A DNA stretch of 64,000 nt from positions 248,001 through 312,000 of the forward strand of contig NZ_QTVG01000001.1 of assembly GCF_003460505.1 (NCBI RefSeq). Direction: 5' to 3'. Below are positions 1 to 7,935 of the stretch, one piece after another. The number at the start of each line of letters is the position of its first letter. Position 1 is the first letter of the stretch. The stretch is from Eubacterium sp. AF36-5BH. Lineage in GTDB: Bacteria > Bacillota > Clostridia > Lachnospirales > Lachnospiraceae. The notes under the pieces are model-generated. The model searched no databases. It was not told the origin of the DNA and worked only from the letters and a program-made list of their open reading frames with translations. Position numbers and translations under genes: made by a program.

Positions 1-612
1 AATTGTTGGCACTGTGCTTTCAACAAATTCAATAGAACTAATATCAAATTTCACATTATCTGCAGAAGCATCTAATACTTTAAGTTGAACTGTATGCTCA
101 CCTATTAAGTTCAAACTTGAAATATCTATTGAAATATTCTTTAGATTTCTCCAATCATTTTTCTTCTTCTGTCTGTTAAGAACTGTCTTGGCAATTGGCT
201 CACTTGCACCATCAACATAAATTCCTAACGTTACTGTTGTTCCTTTTTCTGACATGGCATCTAAACTGATTCTGTCAATTTTTGAACCATTGAAATTAAG
301 TGTCTTATCAAGAACAATCTGATTCTCTAATAAGTTTTCTTTTGTACCACTGAAAATAACTGATTTTGATTTTTCATCTTTTGTCATTTCAATTGTATTA
401 TTATCATTTTTAAGTTTTCCCTGATCTAACAGCACTGACATATACTGTCTAAAATAATCACCCTCAATTTTTAGTTCATCCTTTTTGTCTGTGGCTGTTA
501 CATTGCCATTAACGTCTGCTTTTGTGGTTACATTGCTAAACACTGTAGCAGGTGTGACCATACAAACAGACATTAATATTGCCACCGCTTTTACTACTTT
601 TTCCCTTCTCAT
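1..612 (-). CDS. Secreted protein, truncated by left window edge
   Basis: The frame is open from an ATG at 612 to the window edge, giving about 204 visible residues with no stop. The N-terminus is a typical signal peptide: basic MRREK, a hydrophobic stretch, then small residues before residue 33. The mature part is polar and rich in beta-type sequence around residues 90-200, with alternating hydrophobic residues. That resembles the carbohydrate-binding beta-sandwich modules found on secreted clostridial glycosidases, but I cannot name a family. The catalytic or anchoring part, if any, lies outside the window. A purine-rich site (GAAAGGAAT) precedes the ATG, and a good promoter lies upstream at 733-760. 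Function is unknown; the secreted nature is the only firm point. Confidence 0.75.
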   Translation of the reverse strand, partial: MRREKVVKAVAILMSVCMVTPATVFSNVTTKADVNGNVTATDKKDELKIEGDYFRQYMSVLLDQGKLKNDNNTIEMTKDEKSKSVIFSGTKENLLENQIVLDKTLNFNGSKIDRISLDAMSEKGTTVTLGIYVDGASEPIAKTVLNRQKKKNDWRNLKNISIDISSLNLIGEHTVQLKVLDASADNVKFDISSIEFVESTVPTI

Positions 613-709
613 ATTTTTATTCCTTTCAGTTTTATTTGGCTAATTGCTTCCTTTAATTTCAATTAACCATTTGTTATCAAATTACACCTTACTGTGAGCC
701 TTTGAATTT

Positions 710-727
710 TGATGTAATTGTGATGTA
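710..727 (-). promoter_or_regulatory. Direct repeat of TACATCA, 11-bp period, possible operator
   Basis: On the minus strand TACATCA occurs twice with an 11-bp period, just downstream of the -10 element of the promoter at 733-760. Direct repeats at one helical turn are typical of OmpR/PhoB-family response-regulator sites; in this position binding would be expected to repress. This is inference from spacing only. Confidence 0.3.
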
Positions 728-732
728 CTATC

Positions 733-760
733 ATAATAGCACCCCACTCTTTATTGTCAA
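733..760 (-). promoter_or_regulatory. Sigma-A-like promoter of the truncated secreted-protein gene
   Basis: Minus strand: a perfect -35 TTGACA (755-760), a 16-bp spacer and -10 TATTAT (733-738). Transcription would start near 726, leaving a leader of about 115 nt before the ATG at 612. No terminator-type hairpin was seen in the leader. Confidence 0.55.
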
Positions 761-844
761 TATCTGTAACGTTTTTATTTTAAATGTTATTGTATATTTT
801 TATTTTCTCTGTTCTTTCGTTGTTTGTGCTTTTCACTTTTTTGC

Positions 845-1123
845 CTATTTTATCTGGAAACAGCTTTCTTCCTTAACTTTCATATCCGTCACTTCCGCCT
901 CATCCACTCTAATAAAATAATCCCCCTGCTTTATTCTAAAAATATACATTTCAACATCACGATAATCTCCCTGTACTTCCATTTCCACGTTGCCATCGTA
1001 TAAATTTCGGACATAACCTGTTAAGTTCATCTTATTTGCCTCTGTATAACAAAAATATCTAAAACCTACTCCCTGTACTCTACCCTTAAAAATAATATGT
1101 TTTCTAACTAATTTTATTTCCAT
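845..1123 (-). CDS. acyP: Acylphosphatase
   Basis: A 92-residue protein matching the small alpha/beta acylphosphatase family, which hydrolyses the carboxyl-phosphate bond of acyl phosphates in the cytoplasm. The signature GRVQGVGFR is at residues 14-22 and contains the catalytic arginine. The second signature, GYVRNLYDGNVE, is at about residues 36-47 and contains the catalytic asparagine. Length is usual for the family. The ATG has a GGAAG-type ribosome site just upstream. The gene stands alone between a secreted-protein gene and a structured intergenic element, so its physiological substrate is not suggested by neighbours. Confidence 0.93.
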   Translation of the reverse strand: MEIKLVRKHIIFKGRVQGVGFRYFCYTEANKMNLTGYVRNLYDGNVEMEVQGDYRDVEMYIFRIKQGDYFIRVDEAEVTDMKVKEESCFQIK

Positions 1124-1240
1124 TTTTATCTTCCTTTCATATTCTAAACTGCAAAATCATCAAAATAGCATACTTATTTTTCTTTTTCATTTTAACATTC
1201 TTCCCTATTTGTGTTAAGATACTCTTGATTACAGTGTATC

Positions 1241-1287
1241 AAAGTCATTCCACATCTGTGCTTGCACTATGATGGGGATGTGACTTT
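1241..1287. repeat. 47-bp direct repeat, copy 1
   Basis: It begins AAAGTCATTCCACATCTGTG and ends GATGTGACTTT. The ends are inverted (AAAGTCA/TGACTTT, plus CATC/GATG), so each copy can fold back on itself. The second copy lies 168 bp downstream with the same length and only a few differences, in the loop and near the 3' arm. Confidence 0.75.
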
Positions 1288-1314
1288 GAGACACGCCCCT
1301 GTATGAGCATAAAA

Positions 1315-1332
1315 GTGAAGCGGTAGCTTCAC
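1315..1332. repeat. Perfect 7-bp hairpin inside the repeat element
   Basis: GTGAAGC, loop GGTA, GCTTCAC. It lies between the two 47-bp repeats, is GC-richer than its surroundings and is not followed by a T-run, so it is not a terminator. Confidence 0.6.
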
Positions 1333-1352
1333 GATATGCGAATACTTGGGCA

Positions 1353-1384
1353 GGATTGTGGGAGTGCGTAGCACGGAGCAATCC
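1353..1384. repeat. Compound hairpin inside the repeat element
   Basis: An outer stem GGATTG/CAATCC (1353-1358 with 1379-1384) encloses an inner stem GTGC/GCAC with loop GTA (1364-1374). The nested perfect stems suggest a selected RNA or DNA structure. Confidence 0.6.
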
Positions 1385-1408
1385 GGGTAATCTATACTTC
1401 AACGTCAA

Positions 1409-1455
1409 AAAGTCATTCCACATCTGTGCCCTAACTATGATGGGGATATGACTTT
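1409..1455. repeat. 47-bp direct repeat, copy 2
   Basis: Same length and layout as the copy at 1241-1287. It ends only 15 bp before the ATG of the patatin gene and abuts its ribosome site (GAAAGGA), so any transcript reading in from the left would carry this hairpin in its leader. Confidence 0.75.
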
Positions 1456-1470
1456 AGAAAGGATTGTGTT

Positions 1471-2322
1471 ATGAAAACAGGACTTGTACTAGAGGGTGGT
1501 GCCATGCGCGGCATGTTCACTGCCGGCGTTTTAGACGCCATGATGAATAACAATATTACAGTAGACGGAACAATTGGTGTTTCAGCCGGAGCAACTTTTG
1601 GTTGCAATTTCAAATCCAAACAAATTGGTCGTACTATAAGATACAACATGAAATATTCTAAGGATCCACGCTATGTTGGAATTCGTTCTTTAATTAAAAC
1701 AGGAGATTTATATGGAGCCGATTTTTGTTACAGAGAAATCCCCGAAAAGCTGGATGTTTTTGATACCAAAACCTATCAGGAAAATCCAATGGCTTTTTAT
1801 GTTGTTGCAACAGATGTAAATACAGGAAAACCGGTATATCACCTTTGCCCTACAGGAGAAGCTGATGACATTGAATGGTATAGAGCTTCAGCATCAATGC
1901 CCTTAGTTTCACGTATTGTAAAAATTGATGGTCTTGAACTTTTAGATGGTGGTATTTCAGATTCCATACCAATAAAGAAATTTAGAGAAATGGGCTACGA
2001 AAAAAACATATTGATACTAACCCAGCATAACGGCTATCGCAAAACCAAAAGCAGTATTCTTCCATTATTAAAAATGAAAATGGGTAAAAAATATCCCAAC
2101 CTTATTCACGATATGGAAATCAGACACAATGAATATAATAAAACATTGGACTATATTAAAGAACTTGAAAAAGAAGGTTCTATTTATGTTATCAGACCTA
2201 AAAATCCAATTACAATTAAACGAACTGAACGTGATCCCAACAAGCTTAGACTTCTTTATAATGTAGGCTACAAAGAAGGGCTTGAACATATTGATGCAAT
2301 GAAAAAATTTCTAAATCAATAA
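1471..2322 (+). CDS. Patatin-like phospholipase (YjjU/RssA type)
   Basis: A 283-residue cytoplasmic lipid acyl hydrolase of the patatin family. The oxyanion-hole motif EGGAMRGMF is near residue 8, the nucleophile elbow GVSAG is near residues 37-41, and the aspartate of the catalytic Ser/Asp dyad sits in LLDGGISD near residue 158. Length and the long basic C-terminal part fit the bacterial YjjU-like subgroup; the substrate is unknown. It is one of few plus-strand genes here. It starts 15 bp after a structured direct repeat and ends before a bidirectional terminator shared with the chitinase gene. There is no signal peptide, so action on inner-leaflet or cytosolic lipids is likely. Confidence 0.9.
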   Translation: MKTGLVLEGGAMRGMFTAGVLDAMMNNNITVDGTIGVSAGATFGCNFKSKQIGRTIRYNMKYSKDPRYVGIRSLIKTGDLYGADFCYREIPEKLDVFDTKTYQENPMAFYVVATDVNTGKPVYHLCPTGEADDIEWYRASASMPLVSRIVKIDGLELLDGGISDSIPIKKFREMGYEKNILILTQHNGYRKTKSSILPLLKMKMGKKYPNLIHDMEIRHNEYNKTLDYIKELEKEGSIYVIRPKNPITIKRTERDPNKLRLLYNVGYKEGLEHIDAMKKFLNQ

Positions 2323-2356
2323 AATATATTTTTAAATTTTCTATTGTATGTAAAGC

Positions 2357-2427
2357 ATGTCGCTTGTGACATTCTACGCACCGAGCACGTGCCTATTCAC
2401 AACTGATTTCTTTTCGCACCAAGGTGC
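2357..2427. repeat. Cluster of small GC-richer palindromes
   Basis: Three back-to-back palindromes: ATGTC/GACAT (2357-2372), a run containing the 8-bp palindrome GCACGTGC (2385-2392), and GCACC-AA-GGTGC (2416-2427). A further stem, AGAAATTCC/GGAATTTCT, follows at 2456-2476. They lie between the convergent patatin and chitinase genes, upstream of the terminator. It may be a REP-like element. Confidence 0.45.
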
Positions 2428-2484
2428 TTCCCTGGTGGAACGCTTTTTATCTAATAGAAATTCCAGTGGAATTTCTTATTACAC

Positions 2485-2529
2485 AAAAATCACAGGTAAT
2501 TTCACTTTTGTGAAATCCCTGTGATTTTT
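2485..2529. terminator. Bidirectional terminator, patatin / chitinase
   Basis: A 12-bp perfect stem, AAAAATCACAGG/CCTGTGATTTTT (2485-2496 with 2518-2529), with an inner ATTTCAC/GTGAAAT hairpin. It has a T-run on the plus strand and a weaker one on the minus strand, and it sits between the convergent ends of the two genes. Confidence 0.85.
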
Positions 2530-2557
2530 TTATATGGCTTACATTATTTAATATTAA

Positions 2558-5500
2558 CTATTTTATCTTCTGCCATACATCCCACTGACCTGACTTTTCA
2601 GGATTTTCTCCCTTTGTCCACCATTTTGCTCTATATACGTGTCCGTTATATGAAACATAATCGTCTCCTAAATATATAGTTGATGCATCCCAAGTTGGAT
2701 ACTGACTAGGTTTCTGTGTTGTTGTTTCAGGTGCCTTTGTTGTAGGCTGCTCTGTTGTTGTCTCAGGTGCTTTAGTTGTAGGTTCTTCTGTTGTTGTTTC
2801 AGGTTTCTTTGTTTCTTCCTGATTATTTCTTAATGATGCAAGGAATGCTCCATTTTCTTTTGCAAAAGAGTTATTGTTCTGACTTGAATCCCAGTTAATT
2901 GACCATGTCATAATTCCTCTTAAGCCCGGATACTTATTATTAAGTTCTGTAAATGCACTTTGAAGATCCTTATTTGCAATCTGTCCACTACCTGCCGCAC
3001 TTACTGATGATGGAACACCAATGACAACCTGATCTGGTCTAAGTGGAGCAAAGTATGTTGAAGCATCTGTTGAATTTGTATAATATGCACCTACATGGAA
3101 TCCCTTTAAGAGCATTTCACACATTGCAACTGTGCTTTCCTTTGTACCCATGCTATAAGAAGTTCCATCAAGTCCTGTAATAGGTGCTGAATTATATAAC
3201 TGTACATGTACATATGATGTTTCGTTTCTTAATGCATTAATCATAGGTAAATATACCCCTGCTCTGCTATCACAGTATTGATTAATTCCACCATAGAATG
3301 AGTAACCTAACTGTACATAAAATGTTTCAGGTGCCCATGATAAAATGAAATCATCACCATAGCTACTACAAATAGTTCTAATTGCTTTAATCATATTTAC
3401 AATCTTTGGAGATGTAGGATTGTTAATGTCCCTATCATTTCCACTTTCAAACTGTACTGAAGACTGTTCTAAATCAATATCAATTCCATCAAATCCATAT
3501 TCATCTACAATAGATTTAATGTCACTTACAAACTGATTTACCGCACTCTGTGATGTTAATGAGAAGTAGCCTTCATAACCACCAATTGATAATACAATCT
3601 TCTTGCCCTGTGCCTGAAGTTCCTTAACATCTTTCTTGAAATCTGCTTTTGTATAATCAGCTGTTAAACCTGAAATATTGAACTGCATTTTTCCGTCTGT
3701 GCTACCTGCACTTACAGGTTCTGCAAAGGAGATATTAATTATATCCCAGTTTTTATCAACATCTCTTAATTTAATAAATGGATTTCCACCGTTATTCCAT
3801 GTATGATAATAACCAATTAATAATTTTGATGAAAGTCCTGTTGATGGTTTTACATCTGTACCTGTTGACTGTTCCGGTTTAGTTGTAGTTTCTTCCTTCT
3901 TTGTTGTTGTCTGCTCAGGTTTCTTTGTTGTAACTTCTGCCTTTGTTGTAGGCTCTACTACAGGTTCTGTTACCTTTGCTGTAGTTGTTGGTTCCACAAC
4001 AGGCTCTGTAGTTACCTGTGTTGTTGTATTTTCAAGACCTGTTACTACTACTTCAAGTTTCTGACCTGCTGTTTCTTTTCCGTTATAAACAGCCGTAACC
4101 TTAATTATATGATTTCCGTTAGTTGCAAATGTATAATTAAGCTGAGTTGCAGTATTGTATGTTCCAAATAACTGGCCGTCTACATATATGTTATATGTCT
4201 GACCCAAAGCCATCTGTTCATTAGTCTGTCCCCAGGCAAATGTTACATCTCCCTTGTTCTGGGAAATCTTTGTTAAACCAATAACTTCAATTGGCTGTTT
4301 TCCGTCAACTGTTGTAACTTCTTCTGCCTTCTTGGAAGTTGTTGTTTCCTGTGTTGTTGTAGGTTTAACTGTTGTAGTCTGTTCTGTTGTTTTAGTTGTT
4401 GTTTCTGTAGCTTTTGTTGTTGTAGGCTGCTCTGTTGTTGGTAGTTCGTCCATTGTCTTATCCATAGCCTTAGCCCACGCATAGTTGTTAGTTGCATCCC
4501 AGTTAATTGACCATGTCATTACACCCCTAAATGACTGGTACGCTCTTGGTGCAGTAAAACTTCCTGATGATGTTCCGTTCACAAGTGCCTTTACAGCAGT
4601 ATTAATTACATCAGTTGATACATAGCCACTACCTGCTGCTTTGGCAGTTGATGGTAATCCTAACGCTACCTGATCAGCTCTTAATCCGTTCTCTAATAAT
4701 AAAGTTGCAAGTGATGTTAAGAAATCTGCAGTTCCAACCTGTGCATTAAATCCGTTATAACCAATCATACCACCTGAGTTATAGAACTGTGGATAACAGA
4801 TTGTAAGAATATCCTTAATCTTGTATGCAAGTCTGTAGTATGCTGATGTTGCTGCTGTTCCATTTGGATTTGTATCCTGGAAATAATATGTTTCCGGTGC
4901 CATTGTTATAATAAAATCATCTCCGAAATGATTATGTACTGTTCTTAATGCTTCAGCAATATAATCTGTTCCTGATACTGCACTACCTTCAAAGTCAATA
5001 TCAACACCTTCAAATCCATATTCCTCAATCATTGAAATAAGGCTCTTTGCAAATTCATCTGCTGCTGCCTGATTTGTAATATAAGTAGTTCCTTCAGCGC
5101 CACCTACTGAAATAATTACATGCTGTCCTTTTGCTTTTGCATCTTTGATGTCCTGAATAAACTGTGCTTTTGTATAGCCACCTAAGGCATTGCTTAAATC
5201 CTTATCAAGCTCAAAAGTAACCTTACCAGGTGTTGTTGATGAGTTTGCAAAAGATACACAAATCATGTCATAGTAACTTGGAACATCTGAAATCTTTAAT
5301 GCTGTTGAACCATTAAGGAAGTTATGCCAATAGCCTGTTACCATGTGCTGTGGAAGTTTTGAATTAACTGTGTAATTATTTTCAACAGTTGTTGTTTCTT
5401 CTACAGAACTTCCTCCCTTAGTCGTTGTTTCGATTTCTCCTGCTACTAAATCACTTCTAAGTTTCCACAATGTAAATGCTTCTGTTGGTGTCCAACCTGA

Positions 5501-7612
5501 ATTTGAAGTATGTGCAAATGTACATTCATATACATTTCCCTGATACTGAACAAAGTCTCCTATGTTGTAAAGAACACTGTTTGGTGACCATTCAGGATAT
5601 GCACCTGTTGAAGCCTTCTTTGTTGTTGTCTGTTCCGGTGCAGTTGTTGCAGGCACTTCAGGAACTGTTGTTGCCTGTGTTGTCTTGCTTGTTGTTTCAG
5701 GCGCTTTTGTTGTTGCCTGTGTTGTTTTACTTGTTGTTTCAGGTGCTTTTGTTGTAGTAACTTTTTCTGTTGTTGTTTCTACAACACCGCTTTCATTATT
5801 TTCATATAAAACATTTCTTGAAATAATGCTACCACTTGAAACCGCTTTCTGTCTAAGTGTAACTGACTGAATATTGGATAAGCTTGCAGTTCCTTTACCT
5901 GACTTAAGTGTAAATGTTAATGTATCACCAGGTGCCACTGCTTTTGAACTCCATTCAGGTGGTGTAATTACTGTATTTCCATTTTCAGTTGTAATTGTTC
6001 CACCTGCACTCCAGTCTCCTGTTAAAGTTTCACCGTTAATTGTTTTAATTTCTAATGAAGGATAGCTTAAAGTCTTGCCAAACTTTTCTGCCCATGGCAT
6101 AACCGAAATATCTTTTGCTCCACTTGGAAGTGTTACTTTTGCATTTGTATTCTGCAAATTCAAAGTATATGACTCTCCTGAAGCCTGCACATCTAATTTA
6201 ATGCCATCCATTTTTGGTGTAGTAATTTCATTAGTTGGAAGTGCCTCTGAACCATATAAAGATTCCTTCATTGCCTTAGTAACTGAATTTGTACTATCCA
6301 ATGATGCCATCCATGAAATAAGTCCGCCTAAATGTTTACTCTTTACATATTTTCCTTTTTCAGCTACTGATTCTTCAGTATCACATGTAAAGAACATACC
6401 TGTTGACTCACTATAAAAATAGTTTGCCTTTGCTGTATCATCCCAATATTTCTTTAAGTTATACTTGCTTATTAAAGAGTTAATGTCTCCGTATGCATAA
6501 GTTACGCCATTTTCTCCTGTTGCGTCTGCATATAAGCCCGGATTCTTAGGATCTCTTCCTGTTTCCTTTTTAACTTCTTTCCAACCTCTTGTGTAAGGTG
6601 CAATACCAACTACAATCTTTGAATAATCAATGCTGTCACCGTATTTATTTTCAAGATACTTAATGCATGAATCAACTGAAAGACCTGCGTCCCCTTCATC
6701 ATATGCAGGATTTGTATAAAGCGCTGTCTGGTGAGCTGTAAAACCTCCCCAGGCACCATTTAAGTCATATGTCATCATATTTGCAAAGTCTACAATTTTT
6801 AATACCTTTTCGTATTCTATTGCAGCCATCATCTTTGGTGATGCTGACATTGCCACTGATAATTCATAATACTTTCCATCAGCTTCTCCATAGCTGTCTA
6901 ATGCATCTCTAATTGCCTGTAATAACAGTGTATAATTCTGTGTGTCTGCTGCTGAGCCCTTGCATCCCTTATCAATGGCAACGCCATTGCCTTCAGGATC
7001 AGGATCTCTGTCCGCTGTTGGATATTCCCAGTCAATGTCTACAAAATCATATCCATAGTAATGAACAAATTTTGCAACATTATTTGCAAAGTTCTTTCTT
7101 GTCTTTTCTGACGCTGCAAGTTTTGGGAAATCCCCTGATCTTGTCCAACCACCAACAGAAATACCAATCTTCATGTTAGGATACTTTTGTCTTAATAAAA
7201 GCATTCCTCCCAACACTCCTGCGTATTTGTTATCTGTTCCAACTGAATATCCTACATTTGGATTTTCATAGTCAGCCCATGTGTCTGTTGTGATTAAATC
7301 ACCATTTTCATCTGCATCCATAAATGCAAAATTCAAATGTGTTATTAAACTACCGTCAATCTTATCAGGTGTGAAATTCTTCTGACCTGAATAAATTGAC
7401 CAATCACCGTAATACATTACGTTACGGTATGGTGCCTTATTTGCTTCTGCTTTTTGTGCTGCTACCTGTGATGCCTTTCTGGCTTCCTCAGTAACTTGTG
7501 CCTTAGCTGCGCTATAACCATACATAAGGTTTATTACCATTACCAATGTTAAAGCGATTCCGCTAATTCTACGAAGCAAACTTTTTTTTGATATAGATTT
7601 TTTGAAATTCAT
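2558..7612 (-). CDS. Multimodular secreted chitinase with three GH18 domains
   Basis: About 1684 residues. I place the start at 7612 because GGGAGG lies 6 bp before that ATG; an in-frame ATG at 7633 has a poorly spaced site. A signal peptide ends near AKA. Modules in order (numbered from 7633): GH18 domain with SVGG and the catalytic motif DFVDIDWE near residue 195; a beta domain (about 480-620); Thr-rich linker; CBM5/12-like module with the WSPNSVLYNIGDFVQY pattern (about 676-727); second GH18 with EGVDIDFE near 878; linker; Fn3-like domain (about 1100-1190); linker; third GH18 with DGIDIDLE near 1384; linker; C-terminal CBM5/12 (about 1643-1691). Known: GH18 enzymes cleave beta-1,4-GlcNAc links, using the last Glu of DxxDxDxE as acid. 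The middle domain has Glu in place of the first Asp. No sortase or SLH anchor is seen, so it is probably released. Confidence 0.95.
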   Translation of the reverse strand: MNFKKSISKKSLLRRISGIALTLVMVINLMYGYSAAKAQVTEEARKASQVAAQKAEANKAPYRNVMYYGDWSIYSGQKNFTPDKIDGSLITHLNFAFMDADENGDLITTDTWADYENPNVGYSVGTDNKYAGVLGGMLLLRQKYPNMKIGISVGGWTRSGDFPKLAASEKTRKNFANNVAKFVHYYGYDFVDIDWEYPTADRDPDPEGNGVAIDKGCKGSAADTQNYTLLLQAIRDALDSYGEADGKYYELSVAMSASPKMMAAIEYEKVLKIVDFANMMTYDLNGAWGGFTAHQTALYTNPAYDEGDAGLSVDSCIKYLENKYGDSIDYSKIVVGIAPYTRGWKEVKKETGRDPKNPGLYADATGENGVTYAYGDINSLISKYNLKKYWDDTAKANYFYSESTGMFFTCDTEESVAEKGKYVKSKHLGGLISWMASLDSTNSVTKAMKESLYGSEALPTNEITTPKMDGIKLDVQASGESYTLNLQNTNAKVTLPSGAKDISVMPWAEKFGKTLSYPSLEIKTINGETLTGDWSAGGTITTENGNTVITPPEWSSKAVAPGDTLTFTLKSGKGTASLSNIQSVTLRQKAVSSGSIISRNVLYENNESGVVETTTEKVTTTKAPETTSKTTQATTKAPETTSKTTQATTVPEVPATTAPEQTTTKKASTGAYPEWSPNSVLYNIGDFVQYQGNVYECTFAHTSNSGWTPTEAFTLWKLRSDLVAGEIETTTKGGSSVEETTTVENNYTVNSKLPQHMVTGYWHNFLNGSTALKISDVPSYYDMICVSFANSSTTPGKVTFELDKDLSNALGGYTKAQFIQDIKDAKAKGQHVIISVGGAEGTTYITNQAAADEFAKSLISMIEEYGFEGVDIDFEGSAVSGTDYIAEALRTVHNHFGDDFIITMAPETYYFQDTNPNGTAATSAYYRLAYKIKDILTICYPQFYNSGGMIGYNGFNAQVGTADFLTSLATLLLENGLRADQVALGLPSTAKAAGSGYVSTDVINTAVKALVNGTSSGSFTAPRAYQSFRGVMTWSINWDATNNYAWAKAMDKTMDELPTTEQPTTTKATETTTKTTEQTTTVKPTTTQETTTSKKAEEVTTVDGKQPIEVIGLTKISQNKGDVTFAWGQTNEQMALGQTYNIYVDGQLFGTYNTATQLNYTFATNGNHIIKVTAVYNGKETAGQKLEVVVTGLENTTTQVTTEPVVEPTTTAKVTEPVVEPTTKAEVTTKKPEQTTTKKEETTTKPEQSTGTDVKPSTGLSSKLLIGYYHTWNNGGNPFIKLRDVDKNWDIINISFAEPVSAGSTDGKMQFNISGLTADYTKADFKKDVKELQAQGKKIVLSIGGYEGYFSLTSQSAVNQFVSDIKSIVDEYGFDGIDIDLEQSSVQFESGNDRDINNPTSPKIVNMIKAIRTICSSYGDDFILSWAPETFYVQLGYSFYGGINQYCDSRAGVYLPMINALRNETSYVHVQLYNSAPITGLDGTSYSMGTKESTVAMCEMLLKGFHVGAYYTNSTDASTYFAPLRPDQVVIGVPSSVSAAGSGQIANKDLQSAFTELNNKYPGLRGIMTWSINWDSSQNNNSFAKENGAFLASLRNNQEETKKPETTTEEPTTKAPETTTEQPTTKAPETTTQKPSQYPTWDASTIYLGDDYVSYNGHVYRAKWWTKGENPEKSGQWDVWQKIK

Positions 7613-7810
7613 TGTACCCTCCCATTTTTTCATAAATCTAAAGCTTCTCCTCCACTAAAAATTCTAGACTAAAAACATTTTTAAGAAAACGTAGGCTTAT
7701 TTTATTGGGTACTCTTTTTTCTAAAATCATTTTTGAAAATATTTTCATCCACAAACTTTATGTGAATATATTCTTGTTAAGTTCACTGGCATTGCACGTG
7801 ATAATGTAAT

Positions 7811-7853
7811 AAAAAAGAACCAATATTGAAAAAAAACATTTCAATACCAGTTC
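7811..7853 (-). terminator. Hairpin plus T-run between InlB/BNR gene and chitinase
   Basis: Minus strand: a 12-bp stem (7842-7853 with 7817-7828) with three G-U pairs, then six Ts. It can end the InlB/BNR transcript. If a promoter lies at the direct repeats at 7887-7919, it could instead act as an attenuator in the chitinase leader. Confidence 0.6.
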
Positions 7854-7886
7854 ATTTTTTTAATTTTAAAATGTCAATAGTTTATG

Positions 7887-7919
7887 CACAAACGTTGAAA
7901 AAAATGACACAAATGTTGA
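7887..7919 (-). promoter_or_regulatory. 21-bp-spaced direct repeat (LytTR-like site), chitinase side
   Basis: CACAAACGTTGA (7887-7898) and CACAAATGTTGA (7908-7919) recur with a 21-bp period, which is two helical turns. About 65 bp including this block is repeated at 12648-12680, at a similar distance from another large secreted-protein gene. Known: LytTR regulators bind paired 9-bp direct repeats at this spacing. Here the ATG of the controlled gene would be about 275 bp downstream on the minus strand. Confidence 0.5.
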
Positions 7920-7935
7920 TTTTTTAGAATTGTTT

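Larger units (their letters stand above)
1124..1470. other. Gene-free stretch with structured repeat element
   Basis: This 347-bp gap between acylphosphatase and the divergent patatin gene has no credible gene. Its right part (1241-1455) is visibly richer in G and C than its surroundings. It consists of two 47-bp direct repeats flanking two perfect hairpins, which are annotated separately. The left part (1124-1230) is ordinary AT-rich sequence. Confidence 0.6.
7613..7935. other. Chitinase upstream region (gene-free)
   Basis: Between the chitinase start and the end of the InlB/BNR gene there is no gene. It holds the direct-repeat site at 7887-7919, a TTGACA box at 7872-7877 on the minus strand, and a hairpin with T-run at 7811-7853. 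The last 190 bp before the chitinase show nothing beyond the ribosome site. Confidence 0.6.

Noticed and set aside
702..920. 72-residue plus-strand frame left of the acylphosphatase
   Set aside because: It overlaps the 3' end of acylphosphatase, is Phe/Tyr-rich as expected from AT-rich noncoding DNA, and lies over the promoter of the minus-strand gene.
1229..1423. 64-residue minus-strand frame
   Set aside because: It is read entirely out of the structured repeat element and its product repeats MWNDF at both ends because of the direct repeats.
4254..4497. Open frames opposite and beside the Thr-rich linkers of the chitinase
   Set aside because: They are shadows of ACA/ACT-rich codons; products are Val/Ser- or Gln-rich and have no ribosome sites. 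The same holds for the frames near 5476-5870.
7613..7633. Longer N-terminus of the chitinase from the ATG at 7633
   Set aside because: The ATG at 7612 has GGGAGG at good spacing and gives a clean signal peptide; the upstream ATG has its purine run too far away.
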